From the NCBI RefSeq assembly GCF_008693385.1, contig NZ_CP044065.1:2542001-2606000 (forward strand): 64,000 bases of DNA. Reading direction: 5' to 3'. Position numbers and translations under genes: made by a program. This DNA comes from Cupriavidus pauculus. GTDB taxonomy: Bacteria; Pseudomonadota; Gammaproteobacteria; Burkholderiales; Burkholderiaceae. Under the pieces are notes generated by a model that worked only from the letters and a program-made list of their open reading frames with translations, had not been told where the DNA came from and did no database searches. Below, in pieces: positions 43,206 to 52,468 of the stretch (positions are counted from its first letter, which is position 1; every line of letters starts with the position of its first letter).

Positions 43206-44591
43206 TCAAAAGGTCGCGAGCTTGGCCTGTACACCGGCGATTTCCACATCGGCCACGCCCTCCGCCAGATGCGCCTCCACAATGGTGCCGGCGCGCATCT
43301 CTTGCGGCGAACGCAGCGCGTGGCCGCGCTGGTCGATCAGCACCGCGTAACCGCGTTCCAGCGTACGCTGCGGTGCCAGCAACTCGAGCGCACCCGCGGC
43401 GCGGGCAAGCCGCGCGCCGGCGCGTTCGTGCTGTCGGTTGGCGGCCGCGGCGAGCCGCGCGGACAGGCGGCCGAGGTCGGTGCGCGCGCGGGCCACATCG
43501 GGCATGCACGCGCGCCAGCGCATGGCCAGCACCTGCTGGCGGTGACGTTGCACGGTCACCGTGTCGCGTAATGCCGCACGCAAGTGTCGGGCCAGATTGT
43601 CCACGCGCGCGCGGCGCTCCTGCAGTTGCGCCTGCGGGCTGCGCAGCCGGCGCGCGAGCCAGTCCAGATGCTGGGCGCGGCGATCCAGCTGCCGCGCCAT
43701 GCACTGGCGCAGCGCGTCCTGCGCGCGGCGCGCGAGCTGCAGCAGATGCGCGCGGTCGGGACTCACCAGTTCGGCGGCACCGGTCGGCGTGGGCGCGCGC
43801 ACGTCGGCGACGAAATCGGCAATCGTGAAATCGGTTTCATGCCCCACGCCCGACACCACCGGCATCGCACTGCGCGCGATCGCATGCGCCACCACTTCCT
43901 CGTTGAACGACCAAAGGTCCTCGATACTCCCGCCACCGCGGCACAGGATCAGCACATCGCACTCGGCCCGCGCGCTCGCGGCATCGAGCATCGCGGCGAT
44001 GCGATCGGCCGCGCCCGCGCCCTGCACGGGGACCGGATACACGATGACAGGGACATGCGGCGCGCGCCGCCGCAGCGTGGTCAGCACGTCGCGCATCGCG
44101 GCCGCCTGCAGCGAGGTGACCACGCCGATCGAGCGCGGATGCGTGGGAATCGGGCGCTTTCGTTCATTCGCGAAAAGCCCCGCCTGTGCAAGTTTTTCCT
44201 TGAGCCGCAGGAACGCTTCGTAGAGATTGCCGAGCCCCGCGCGGCGCATCGCCTCCACGCCGAGCTGCAGTTCGCCGCGCGCCTCGTACATGGAGACCAG
44301 CGCGCGCACTTCCACCGCTTCGCCTTCGCGCGGCGAGAAATCGACATGCTGGTTGCGGCCGCGGAACATCGCGCAGCGAATCTGCGCGCGGGCGTCCTTG
44401 AGCGAGAAATACCAGTGACCGCTGGCGGCCCGCGTGAAATTGGAGATTTCGCCACGCACCCAGGCAAGCGGAAATGTGCGCTCGAGCACCGACGAAATCG
44501 CGTGGTTGAGCTCGCTGACCGCAATCACTTCACGGCCGCCAGCCGAGGCGTTGGACGGCGTTGCGCGGGGAACGTTCGGAAAGTCGGGCAT
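43206..44591 (-). CDS. xseA: Exodeoxyribonuclease VII large subunit
   Basis: DNA repair nuclease subunit of 461 residues. It has an N-terminal OB-fold ([24 protein letters not shown]), a catalytic domain with [31 protein letters not shown] and [16 protein letters not shown], a long coiled-coil region (about 290-390) and a short C-terminal segment (LERGYAVL). The ATG at 44591 is chosen because the upstream extension would add a non-conserved Cys-rich stretch. Confidence 0.96.
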   Translation of the reverse strand: MPDFPNVPRATPSNASAGGREVIAVSELNHAISSVLERTFPLAWVRGEISNFTRAASGHWYFSLKDARAQIRCAMFRGRNQHVDFSPREGEAVEVRALVSMYEARGELQLGVEAMRRAGLGNLYEAFLRLKEKLAQAGLFANERKRPIPTHPRSIGVVTSLQAAAMRDVLTTLRRRAPHVPVIVYPVPVQGAGAADRIAAMLDAASARAECDVLILCRGGGSIEDLWSFNEEVVAHAIARSAMPVVSGVGHETDFTIADFVADVRAPTPTGAAELVSPDRAHLLQLARRAQDALRQCMARQLDRRAQHLDWLARRLRSPQAQLQERRARVDNLARHLRAALRDTVTVQRHRQQVLAMRWRACMPDVARARTDLGRLSARLAAAANRQHERAGARLARAAGALELLAPQRTLERGYAVLIDQRGHALRSPQEMRAGTIVEAHLAEGVADVEIAGVQAKLATF

Positions 44592-44733
44592 GGTCCACTG
44601 CCGCGCGGGCGGCGTGAAATTGACATGTCCACAGCATAACCGCTCTGTCAAGAGGCACACCTCACGCGACCCGTTTGATCTCGTAACCCGCTTGTCTCCG
44701 TACAACTCTTTGATTCTTATGCCTTTTCCGTCC

Positions 44734-44866
44734 AAGGCAAAAAATAGGCAATGTAAGAGAAACGCTTACGCGTCAACGACTTACGGCGCGCACCCCCGCA
44801 TTGTTCACAAAGTTATCCACAGAAGTTCTGGATAAACGGCAACGCGCTGTGCGGCGCTGTGGATAA
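44734..44866 (+). repeat. Array module 0 (diverged)
   Basis: Right stem arm AGGCA (44746-44750), core TCAACGACTTA (44773-44783), nonamers TTGTTCACA (44801-44809) and TTATCCACA (44813-44821, perfect DnaA box), and a perfect inverted DnaA box TGTGGATAA (44858-44866). TTATCCA (44813-44819) also pairs with TGGATAA (44829-44835) as a local dyad. Confidence 0.75.
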
Positions 44867-44976
44867 TCGCGATCGCGGTTGCGCTGCTCGCGCTGGAGCA
44901 ATCGCGCGGTCGGGAAGCATCACTTCCCCGCGTCGCGATGCGTGGGCGAGGGCCACACTGGCGTTTCGGCCCGATT

Positions 44977-45089
44977 TGCCTGTTTTTTAGGCAGAGATCG
45001 ATTCGCCTTTACAAAACAAGGGGTTAGATACCCTGTCCGGTATTTGTCCACAACCCGTCCACAAGACTGTCCCGCAGGAATGTGGAAAT
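44977..45089 (+). repeat. Array module 1
   Basis: Stem TGCCT/AGGCA with loop GTTTTTT (44977-44993), core from 45006, nonamers TTGTCCACA (45044) and CCGTCCACA (45055), CTGTCCCGC (45067-45075), inverted TGTGGAAAT (45081-45089). Confidence 0.85.
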
Positions 45090-45136
45090 TCGTCACAGTG
45101 TCGACACACTCGCCCGGCCGTCAACCGGGACCGCAC

Positions 45137-45249
45137 TGCCCGTTTTTTGGGCAACGCAAGTTTCTTCCTTTGCAATCAACGGGTTGAGTCAGTTTTGCGC
45201 AACCTGTCCACAACCGATCCACAATCCTGTCCCGCTCCCGTGTGGATAC
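45137..45249 (+). repeat. Array module 2
   Basis: Stem TGCCC/GGGCA with loop GTTTTTT (45137-45153), core from 45167, nonamers CTGTCCACA (45204) and CGATCCACA (45215), CTGTCCCGC (45227-45235), inverted TGTGGATAC (45241-45249). Confidence 0.85.
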
Positions 45250-45277
45250 CGCGGGGTTCGGGGCAGCGCGGATGCGG

Positions 45278-45390
45278 TGCCCATTTTTCGGGCAGCCCGC
45301 GCGACACCCTTTACGATCAACGACTTAGCGCATCTATCCGGCGCGTATCCACAAGCGGTCCACAGTGCTGTCCTGCCCGTCTGTGGAAAG
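45278..45390 (+). repeat. Array module 3
   Basis: Stem TGCCC/GGGCA with loop ATTTTTC (45278-45294), core from 45308 with TCAACGACTTA (45317-45327), nonamers GTATCCACA (45345) and CGGTCCACA (45356), CTGTCCTGC (45368-45376), inverted TGTGGAAAG (45382-45390). Confidence 0.85.
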
Positions 45391-45394
45391 CCAC

Positions 45395-45454
45395 AGGCGC
45401 CGAGAGCGGCTTGCCGCGCGCGAACGCGCGGGGTAGAGTGGCGCCTGATTTTTT
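45395..45454 (+). terminator. Branched hairpin with T-run at the end of the array
   Basis: AGGCGCC (45395-45401) pairs with GGCGCCT (45440-45446), enclosing a second 7-bp stem CCGCGCG-CGAA-CGCGCGG (45414-45431). T6 follows at 45449-45454. It lies on the plus strand, downstream of no recognised gene, which implies a plus-strand transcript through the array. Confidence 0.65.
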
Positions 45455-45572
45455 CGAGCACGCCGCTGCGCGCCGCCGTTGGGCAGCACGCATCAAAGGC
45501 TGCCTAGGTCTGCTGTGTTTCGGGTCTGTTTTTTAGTCGATCTGTCGTCGGCTAGTCGAATCGGGGGTCCAC

Positions 45573-46193
45573 GTGTTTTCCATCATTCAAGCGGCCGGCT
45601 GGCCGATCTGGCCGCTGCTGCTCGCCTCGGTCATCGCGTTGGCGCTGATCGTCGAACGTTTCCTGTCGCTGAAGCGCAGCAAGGTGCTGCCGCCGAAGTT
45701 ATACGACGAAGCGCTGTCCGCCGCGCAACAGCGCCGCGCCACGCCCGAGGTCGTCAACAACCTCGAGAAGAATTCTCCGCTCGGCCGTATCCTGGCCGCC
45801 GGCCTGCGCCACGTCGTGCTGCAGCCGCATACCTCGCGCGATGCCGCCAAGGACGTGGTCGAGGAAGCGGGCCGTGCCGTCGCCCATGACCTCGAACGTT
45901 ACCTGAACGCGCTGGGCACCATCGCTTCGGTGGCGCCGCTGATGGGCCTGCTCGGCACCGTGATCGGCATGATCGAGATCTTTGGCAACCAGAACGGCAC
46001 GGGCGCCAATCCGGAGCAGCTGGCACATGGCATCTCGGTCGCGCTCTACAACACGGCGTTCGGCCTGATCGTGGCGATTCCCGCGCTGATCTTCTGGCGC
46101 TACTTCCGCCGCCGCGTGGACGACTACGTGGCCGAGCTGGAATTCCGCGCGACCACGTTCCTCGACGCCATCCTGCCGCAACGGCGTTCGTAA
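45573..46193 (+). CDS. exbB: ExbB/TolQ/MotA-family proton channel subunit
   Basis: Inner-membrane proton-channel subunit of 206 residues with three helices (about 10-28, 110-135, 150-175) and family signatures SVAPLMGLLGTVIGMIEIF and ALYNTAFGLIVAIPALIF. It starts with GTG at 45573 after a GGGGG ribosome site. With exbD 17 bp downstream it powers outer-membrane uptake or envelope constriction; ExbB rather than TolQ is chosen because no tol-pal genes follow. Confidence 0.93.
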   Translation: MFSIIQAAGWPIWPLLLASVIALALIVERFLSLKRSKVLPPKLYDEALSAAQQRRATPEVVNNLEKNSPLGRILAAGLRHVVLQPHTSRDAAKDVVEEAGRAVAHDLERYLNALGTIASVAPLMGLLGTVIGMIEIFGNQNGTGANPEQLAHGISVALYNTAFGLIVAIPALIFWRYFRRRVDDYVAELEFRATTFLDAILPQRRS

Positions 46194-46210
46194 GCGCGCG
46201 GGAGCACGCC

Positions 46211-46642
46211 ATGCACTTCCGTTCCCGCCAGCGGCGCGAGGAGCCGGAGATCAACCTGATCCCGCTCATCGACGTCCTGCTCGTGATCCTGATCTTCCTG
46301 ATGATCACGACCACCTATTCGCGCTTTACCGAGCTGCAGATCCAGCTGCCGACCGCCGACGCCGAACGCGCCCAGCAACGGCCCAGCGAGATCGTGGTCT
46401 CGGTGTCCTCGCGCGGCGTTTATTCGGTCAACAAGCAGGTGCTCGAGCAGAAGGATGTGACGAGCCTCGCGGACCAGCTGCGTCATGCGGCCGGCCCCAC
46501 GGGCAACGGGCCGCCGCCCGTCGTCATCGTCAATGCCGATGCACAGGCCACGCACCAGGCGGTGATCAACGTGATGGAGGCCGCGCGCGTCGCGGGCCTG
46601 TCGCGCCTGACCTTCGCCACGCAGAGCGCGCAGCCGCGCTGA
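46211..46642 (+). CDS. exbD: ExbD/TolR-family protein
   Basis: Partner of ExbB: a 143-residue protein with a short cytoplasmic N-terminus ([20 protein letters not shown] carries the essential aspartate in the single helix) and a periplasmic domain (about 45-140). It lies in the exbB-exbD-lpxK-Trm112-kdsB run. Confidence 0.95.
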   Translation: MHFRSRQRREEPEINLIPLIDVLLVILIFLMITTTYSRFTELQIQLPTADAERAQQRPSEIVVSVSSRGVYSVNKQVLEQKDVTSLADQLRHAAGPTGNGPPPVVIVNADAQATHQAVINVMEAARVAGLSRLTFATQSAQPR

Positions 46643-46730
46643 TCCGCCCGGCCCCGGGCGGCCATCGGCTCGGCGTCGTTGTACCATGCGGGCATTGCCG
46701 CTTCTGACCGCACTGCCCGACCTTTCCCCA

Positions 46731-47837
46731 ATGCCCGCACCCCGACACGCCCTCGCCGCCTTTGTCACCGACCAGTGGCAACGCCGCGGCTGGTTCGCCT
46801 GGCTGATGCTGCCGTTCTCGCTGCTGTTCGGCCTGATCGCGCGCGTGCGCCGCTACGGCTATCTGCATGGCTGGTTCCGCTCGACGCGGCTGCCGATGCC
46901 GGTGGTGGTGGTCGGCAACGTCACGGTGGGCGGCACCGGCAAGACACCGGCCGTGATCGCGCTCGCGCAGGCGCTCGTCGAAGCGGGGCTGCGCCCGGGC
47001 GTGGTGTCGCGCGGCTATGGCGTCAAGCTCACGCACCCGCGCCGCGTCAAACCCAATTCGAACGCGGCGGACGTCGGCGACGAACCGCTGCTGATCGCGC
47101 GCGCCACCGAGGTGCCCGTGTGGGTGTTCCCGGACCGCGCGCTGTGCGCGCAGACGATGCTGGTCTCGCACCCCGGCGTCAACGTGCTGCTGCTCGACGA
47201 CGGCCTGCAGCACTACCGCCTGCAGCGCGACTTCGAGATCGTGATGTTCGACGGCCGCATGGGCGGCAACGGCCTGCTGCTGCCGGCCGGCCCGCTGCGC
47301 GAGCCGCTGTCGCGGCCGCGCGACGCCACGCTGATCAACGACCCGCACTTCCGCGCCACGCCCGACAAGCCCGATGTCTACGGCATGCGGCTGGAGCTGG
47401 ACGTGGCCTGGCAACTGTCCGACCCGACCATGACGCGCCCGGTCTCGGCGTTCGCGGACCGGCGCGTGTTCGCGGCCGCGGGCATCGGCAATCCCGAACG
47501 CTTCTTCGCAAGCCTGCGGCAGGCCGGCCTGAACCCGGCCACGCTGCCGCTGCCCGACCATTACGACTTCGCCGAAGATCCGTTCGCCACGCATCCGGCC
47601 GCCATCGACGCGGAGGTGATCCTGATCACCGAGAAGGATGCCGTAAAATGCGAGCGCTCCGAGTACCATGGCGACCCGCGCATCTGGGTCGTCGCCACCA
47701 CGCCCGTGATCGACGCGGGGCTCATCGATAAAATCCGCCGCGCCGTGACGGCGCGCGCGCCGGCTGTCGCCACCCCCGTGACCACGGGTTCGGCCGGCCT
47801 AGACAAGGAACACCAGGATGGACAACCGGCTGCTTGA
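46731..47837 (+). CDS. lpxK: Tetraacyldisaccharide 4'-kinase LpxK
   Basis: Inner-membrane kinase of lipid A synthesis, phosphorylating the disaccharide at the 4' position. It has 368 residues from the ATG at 46731, with an N-terminal helix, Walker [31 protein letters not shown] and [11 protein letters not shown]. An in-frame ATG at 46686 would add 15 residues and is less typical. The end overlaps the Trm112 gene by 20 bp. Confidence 0.94.
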   Translation: MPAPRHALAAFVTDQWQRRGWFAWLMLPFSLLFGLIARVRRYGYLHGWFRSTRLPMPVVVVGNVTVGGTGKTPAVIALAQALVEAGLRPGVVSRGYGVKLTHPRRVKPNSNAADVGDEPLLIARATEVPVWVFPDRALCAQTMLVSHPGVNVLLLDDGLQHYRLQRDFEIVMFDGRMGGNGLLLPAGPLREPLSRPRDATLINDPHFRATPDKPDVYGMRLELDVAWQLSDPTMTRPVSAFADRRVFAAAGIGNPERFFASLRQAGLNPATLPLPDHYDFAEDPFATHPAAIDAEVILITEKDAVKCERSEYHGDPRIWVVATTPVIDAGLIDKIRRAVTARAPAVATPVTTGSAGLDKEHQDGQPAA

Positions 47838-48045
47838 GATCCTCGTTTGCCCGCTGTGCAAGGGCAAGCTGGAGTACAACCGTGCCGCCCAGGAGCTGAT
47901 CTGCCATGCGGACAAGCTCGCGTATCCGATCCGTGACGGCATTCCCGTCATGCTCGCCGACGAAGCACGCCAGTCGGTCCCCGGCCGCGTGATCGACACC
48001 GACGCCGACAAGCCGGCCGCCGGGAGCGGCAACGCCAACCCCTGA
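47818..48045 (+). CDS. Trm112-family zinc-ribbon protein (YcaR-like)
   Basis: Small 75-residue protein ([20 protein letters not shown]), the usual companion between lpxK and kdsB. Trm112 proteins stabilise methyltransferases; this branch's partner in bacteria is not settled. An AGGAAC/CAGG region precedes the ATG. It overlaps lpxK by 20 bp in another frame. Confidence 0.92.
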   Translation: MDNRLLEILVCPLCKGKLEYNRAAQELICHADKLAYPIRDGIPVMLADEARQSVPGRVIDTDADKPAAGSGNANP

Positions 48046-48061
48046 TCGTCCCCGCGCAGTC

Positions 48062-48889
48062 ATGACCCTTCCGGACTTCACCGTCGTCATTCCGGCGCGC
48101 ATGGCCTCCACGCGCCTGCCGGACAAGCCGCTGGCCGATATCGGCGGCCATCCGATGATCGTGCGCGTGGCCGAACGCGCGCACGCGTCGTCCGCGCGCC
48201 GCACGGTCGTGGCCACCGACGCGCCCGCCGTGGCCGAAGCCTGCGCCGCGCGCGGCGTCGAAGCCGTGCTCACGCGCGCCGACCATCCGTCCGGCACCGA
48301 CCGGCTGGCCGAAGTGGCCACGCTGCTCGGCCTCCCCGACGATGCCATCGTCGTGAACGTGCAGGGCGACGAGCCCCTGATCGACCCGCTGCTGATCGAC
48401 GAGGTGGCGCTGCACCTGGCCGCGCATCCGGACTGCGCGATCGCCACGGCCGCGCACCCGCTCCACGACATTGCCGACGTCTTCAACCCGAATGTGGTCA
48501 AGGTCGTGTGCGACGCCGCGGGCCGCGCGCTGTATTTCTCGCGCGCCCCGATCCCGTGGTCCCGCGACGCGTGGTCGGCCGTGCCGGCCCAGCCCGCCGC
48601 CGGCGCGCAGGTCGCGCTGCCGTCGATGCCCGTGCTGCGCCATATCGGCCTCTACGCCTACCGGGCGGGCTTCCTCCGCCGCTTTCCGACGCTGGCCGCC
48701 GCGCCGCTCGAGCAGACCGAAGCGCTCGAACAGCTGCGCGCGATGTGGCACGGCGAACGGATCGGCGTACTGGTCACGGCCGCCGCGCCCGCACCGGGCG
48801 TCGATACGCCCGCCGACCTCGAGCGCGTGCGCGCGCTGTGGGCGGCCGGGATGGCGCAGGAAGGCCCCTCACCGCATCTCTTCACTTAA
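48062..48889 (+). CDS. kdsB: 3-deoxy-manno-octulosonate cytidylyltransferase KdsB
   Basis: Activates KDO with CTP for lipopolysaccharide core synthesis. The 275 residues include the nucleotide-binding start [28 protein letters not shown] and YFSRAPIPW, and [12 protein letters not shown]. It lies 16 bp after the Trm112 gene. Confidence 0.96.
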   Translation: MTLPDFTVVIPARMASTRLPDKPLADIGGHPMIVRVAERAHASSARRTVVATDAPAVAEACAARGVEAVLTRADHPSGTDRLAEVATLLGLPDDAIVVNVQGDEPLIDPLLIDEVALHLAAHPDCAIATAAHPLHDIADVFNPNVVKVVCDAAGRALYFSRAPIPWSRDAWSAVPAQPAAGAQVALPSMPVLRHIGLYAYRAGFLRRFPTLAAAPLEQTEALEQLRAMWHGERIGVLVTAAAPAPGVDTPADLERVRALWAAGMAQEGPSPHLFT

Positions 48890-49157
48890 GTTCACACTGC
48901 TGCAACCGAAGCGGAGGCCGAATTCGCGCCGCCCATGGCATAATGCCTGCCGAAACAGAGCCTGCGCCGCGTGCTCGAGAGCGCGCGTCGCACAAGGCTC
49001 GGTGGGGAGATAGAACGAGCCCGTCCGGCAGGAACCCTCCGCCATCACCCATGGCAGCAGGTGTCCCTTGCCGTAAGTCCCGCGTCAAGTTGCGGCGTTA
49101 CCCTCCTTCGAAGTCTCCCGCGTTACCAGATTCCAAAAAACTTCTGAGGACCCGTAA

Positions 49158-49823
<666 letters not shown>

Positions 49824-49837
49824 CCGGCGCCTCCCGC

Positions 49838-49869
49838 AAAAAAAAGCGACCCCTCGGGGTCGCTTTTTT
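49838..49869 (+). terminator. Strong intrinsic terminator after adk
   Basis: GCGACCCC-TC-GGGGTCGC (49846-49863) is flanked by A8 and T6. Confidence 0.96.
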
Positions 49870-49908
49870 CTTTCCGTCGTACCGAAGCCGCCGTAGAATT
49901 GCCTTGAA

Positions 49909-49924
49909 TTGACGTATACGTAAA
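49909..49924 (+). promoter_or_regulatory. LiuR-like dyad before the short-chain dehydrogenase
   Basis: TTGACGTATACGTAAA is nearly symmetric (ACGTATACGT centre) and resembles the ACGT-n2-ACGT operator described for the MerR-type LiuR regulator of branched-chain amino-acid catabolism. It lies 39 bp before the ATG, where a promoter spacer is expected. Confidence 0.5.
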
Positions 49925-49962
49925 GTAAGTACATCGATCCCACAACAAGAGGAAGAGACGGC

Positions 49963-50721
49963 ATGGACATCCAGGGCAACGTATTCATCGTCACGGGCGG
50001 CGCGTCCGGACTCGGCGCGGGCGCCGCGCGCATGTTCGCGGAGCACGGCGGCAAGGTCGTGATCGCGGACCTCAACGAGAATGCGGGTCTCGCGCTGGCC
50101 AAGGAGCTCGACGGCGCGTTCGTGCGCTGCGATGTCACCTCGGAAGCGAATGGCCAGGCCGTGGTCACGGCGGCGCAGGCCATGGGCCGCCTTGCGGGAC
50201 TCGTGAACTGCGCGGGCATCGCCACGGCCGCCAAGACCGTCGGCAAGAACGGCCCGCATCCGCTCGACCAGTTCGAGAAAACCATCCGCATCAACCTGAT
50301 CGGCACGTTCAACATGATCCGGCTGGCCGCGGCGGCGATGGTGCAGAACACGCCGGACGCCGAGGGCGAGCGCGGCGTGATCGTGAATACGGCGTCGGTG
50401 GCCGCCTATGACGGTCAGATCGGGCAGGCCGCATACGCGGCGTCCAAGGGCGGCGTGGTGTCGATGACGCTGGCCATCGCACGCGACCTGTCGCGCGACG
50501 GCGTGCGCTGCATGACGATTGCCCCCGGCATCTTCGAGACGCCGATGCTGCTCGGCATGCCGCAGGAAGTCCAGGATGCGCTGGGCCGCATGGTGCCGTT
50601 CCCGCCGCGGCTTGGACGGCCCGCCGAGTATGCGCGGCTCGTGCGCGCGATCGTCGGCAACACGATGCTCAATGGCGAGGTGATCCGCCTCGACGGCGCG
50701 ATCCGGATGCAGCCGAAATAA
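49963..50721 (+). CDS. Short-chain dehydrogenase, 3-hydroxyacyl-CoA dehydrogenase type II-like
   Basis: NAD-dependent SDR of 252 residues: cofactor motif [23 protein letters not shown], catalytic YAASK with upstream Ser in [11 protein letters not shown], and [10 protein letters not shown]. The sequence style, including the [15 protein letters not shown] insert, matches the HSD17B10/3-hydroxy-2-methylbutyryl-CoA dehydrogenase group of isoleucine and fatty-acid catabolism. A LiuR-like box upstream fits that role. It is probably monocistronic. Confidence 0.9.
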   Translation: MDIQGNVFIVTGGASGLGAGAARMFAEHGGKVVIADLNENAGLALAKELDGAFVRCDVTSEANGQAVVTAAQAMGRLAGLVNCAGIATAAKTVGKNGPHPLDQFEKTIRINLIGTFNMIRLAAAAMVQNTPDAEGERGVIVNTASVAAYDGQIGQAAYAASKGGVVSMTLAIARDLSRDGVRCMTIAPGIFETPMLLGMPQEVQDALGRMVPFPPRLGRPAEYARLVRAIVGNTMLNGEVIRLDGAIRMQPK

Positions 50722-50735
50722 TTCCCCTGGCCCGG

Positions 50736-51572
50736 TCACCGCGCGGGCAGCAGCATGACGAGCATGGTTCCGGGTGCCGCGGGCGGGATAAACGTCAGCT
50801 GCTCGAAGTAGACGGCGGCCCCCGCGCCTTCGCCCGTGGCGGTGTGAAAGCCCCGCCTGCCGCCCTGCCGCTCCTCAACATCCTGCGACGCCCACGCGTC
50901 CCGAAACGCAGGACTTGCCGCCTGCAGTCCCGCCACGAGCGCGCGGGTCGGCGCGTCGCCCGCATGGCGCAGGCTATGCACGCGAAACTCGGCCACGAGC
51001 CGCGCCGCGCGATGCGGCCAGTCCTCGACGCGCGCCTGCAGGCGCGGCGACAGGAACATCGCGCGCAGCAGGTTGCGATCGTCGCTCTCCGCATCGAGCC
51101 ATCCCACGAACAGGTCGGCGGCCGCCGCGTTCCAGGCCAGCGCCGTCCACTGGCGGTCGAGCAGATACGCGGGGCCCGCGATCGCCTGCACGCTCTCGAG
51201 CAACGCGGCCGGCACGGATGGATCGGCCGCCGCGCGTGGCTCTGCCTTGCCCGCGAGGGCGAACAGATAGGCGCGTTCGGCCCGCGAAAGCCGCAAGGCC
51301 TGCGCGAGCCCGTCGAGCGCGCGCGCCGACATCGCCACGGGCCGGCCCTGCTCGAGCCACGTCACCCACGTCGCACTGAGTCCGGCGAGCTGGGCCACTT
51401 CCTCGCGACGCAGTCCCGGCGTCCGGCGGCGCCTGCCCGGCGGCAGGCCCACATCGGCCGGCGTCAGCCGCTCGCGATGATTGCGGAGGAACGTCCCGAG
51501 CGCGCTGTCTTTTGAAGAAAATTCGGAGGGAAGTTCGGAGGCAGGTGCGTTGGAGGGGGCGTCGGCGTCCAT
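50736..51572 (-). CDS. XRE-family regulator with MmyB-like ligand domain
   Basis: Regulator of 278 residues with an N-terminal helix-turn-helix (RTPGLRREEVAQLAGLSATWVTWLEQGR, split here by no gap) and a C-terminal MmyB-like domain (about 115-270), which binds fatty-acid-like ligands in relatives. The ATG at 51572 starts a flexible acidic leader. It is divergent from a methyltransferase gene, and two dyads lie between the two starts. Confidence 0.9.
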   Translation of the reverse strand: MDADAPSNAPASELPSEFSSKDSALGTFLRNHRERLTPADVGLPPGRRRRTPGLRREEVAQLAGLSATWVTWLEQGRPVAMSARALDGLAQALRLSRAERAYLFALAGKAEPRAAADPSVPAALLESVQAIAGPAYLLDRQWTALAWNAAAADLFVGWLDAESDDRNLLRAMFLSPRLQARVEDWPHRAARLVAEFRVHSLRHAGDAPTRALVAGLQAASPAFRDAWASQDVEERQGGRRGFHTATGEGAGAAVYFEQLTFIPPAAPGTMLVMLLPAR

Positions 51573-51585
51573 TGGGTGGTGCGAT

Positions 51586-51622
51586 TTATACCAGGATAAA
51601 CAAGTGAGTTGTACCGGGACAA
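51586..51622. promoter_or_regulatory. Pair of dyads, candidate operators of the XRE/MmyB regulator
   Basis: TTATACCAGGATAA (51586-51599) and TTGTACCGGGACAA (51609-51622) share the pattern TTRTACCRGGAYAA, start 23 bp apart and are each nearly palindromic. They lie between divergent starts. Confidence 0.65.
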
Positions 51623-51700
51623 CCGGCCATCTACAGTACGTGAAGGTTGCCGCTCCGGCAACTGCCTGCCCCTCTTCCCACAAGAACAAGGTCGATCGTC

Positions 51701-52468
51701 ATGCAACAACAGGAACTCGTCGCCGCCCAGTTCGGCGCCACCGCCAATGCCTACCTCACGAGCGCGGTCCACGCCCAGGGTGCGGATCTGACGCAGCTGA
51801 AGGAGATACTCGGCAAGCTGGAGACGGTGCGCACGGGCCGCGTGCTCGATCTCGGCTGCGGCGCGGGCCATGCGGGCTTTGCCGCCGCCGCCGTGGCCGG
51901 CGAGGTCGTCGCCTACGATCTGTCTTCGGAAATGCTCGACGTGGTCGCCAATGCCGCGCGCGACCGCGGCCTCGCGAATATCGGCACGCAGCAGGGTGCG
52001 GCGGAGACGCTGCCGTTCCCCGACGCAAGCTTCGACGCGGTGGTCTCGCGCATGAGCGCGCATCACTGGCGCGACGTGCCCGCCGCGCTGCGCGAAATGC
52101 GGCGTGTATTGAAGCCCGGCGGCACGGTCGTGATGATCGATATCGCGGGCGCGGAAGATCCGCTCTGCGATACGTGGCTGCAGTCGGTCGAGCTGCTGCG
52201 CGACCCGTCGCATATCCGCGACTACTCGCCCACGGTGTGGCAACAGATGTTCGAGGCGGCCGGGTTCGGCGCCGCGGTGGCGCCGCTCTGGCATATCGAC
52301 CTCGAGTTCGGCACCTGGGTAGCGCGCATGCGCACCCCCGATGTCGCCATCGCGGCCATCCGCTATCTGTGGGAGAAGGCCCCGCGCGAGGTCGTCGAGC
52401 GCTACCGCGTCAAACCCGACGGCAGTTTCTCGCTCGAAACGATGATGCTGACGGCCAAGGCCCCCTGA
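51701..52468 (+). CDS. SAM-dependent class I methyltransferase (UbiE-like)
   Basis: Soluble methyltransferase of 255 residues with SAM motif LDLGCGAGHAGFA (about 47-59), acidic loop VVAYDLSSEML, FDAVVSRMSAHHW and RVLKPGGTVVMIDI. Substrate unknown. The ATG at 51701 opens the conserved part; an upstream in-frame ATG is possible. It is divergent from the XRE/MmyB regulator, which probably controls it, and meets the LysR gene tail to tail with no gap. Confidence 0.9.
   Translation: MQQQELVAAQFGATANAYLTSAVHAQGADLTQLKEILGKLETVRTGRVLDLGCGAGHAGFAAAAVAGEVVAYDLSSEMLDVVANAARDRGLANIGTQQGAAETLPFPDASFDAVVSRMSAHHWRDVPAALREMRRVLKPGGTVVMIDIAGAEDPLCDTWLQSVELLRDPSHIRDYSPTVWQQMFEAAGFGAAVAPLWHIDLEFGTWVARMRTPDVAIAAIRYLWEKAPREVVERYRVKPDGSFSLETMMLTAKAP

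Larger units (their letters stand above)
44734..45390 (+). repeat. Four-copy array of ~113-bp structured modules with DnaA-box-like nonamers
   Basis: Modules start at 44734, 44977, 45137 and 45278. Each has, in order, a stem with a T-rich loop, a core near CCTTTACRATCAACGRSTTAG, two direct nonamers of NNRTCCACA type 11-12 bp apart, a CTGTCCYGC loop and an inverted TGTGGA nonamer. In modules 1-3, the distance from stem start to first nonamer is 67 bp and from first to inverted nonamer is 37 bp in every copy. The oldest-looking copy (44734) keeps the core-to-nonamer distance (28 bp, as in module 3) but has lost the left stem arm and the fixed inverted site. Confidence 0.88.
44592..45572. other. 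981-bp intergenic region with structured repeat array
   Basis: The longest gene-free stretch of the window, between divergent xseA and exbB. No plausible coding frame was found. It contains four repeat modules (44734-45390), an extra hairpin GGGAAG-CATCA-CTTCCC (44912-44928), two perfect DnaA boxes (44813-44821; inverted at 44858-44866) and a terminator-like structure (45395-45454). A CTGTTTTTTAG string at 45526-45536 matches the first-stem region of module 1 and may be a worn fragment. Confidence 0.85.

Noticed and set aside
44734..45390. Array read as a CRISPR
   Set aside because: Units are ~113 bp with uneven gaps, internal dyads and no short direct repeat/spacer pattern; no cas genes.
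44734..45390. Array read as the chromosomal origin oriC
   Set aside because: No dnaA, dnaN, rpmH or parAB nearby, and most boxes are degenerate. A DnaA-binding accessory locus remains possible.
44879..45536. Several open frames of 60-140 codons in the xseA-exbB gap
   Set aside because: They run through the repeat modules and hairpins, lack ribosome sites and show no codon bias; repeats explain the peptide patterns.
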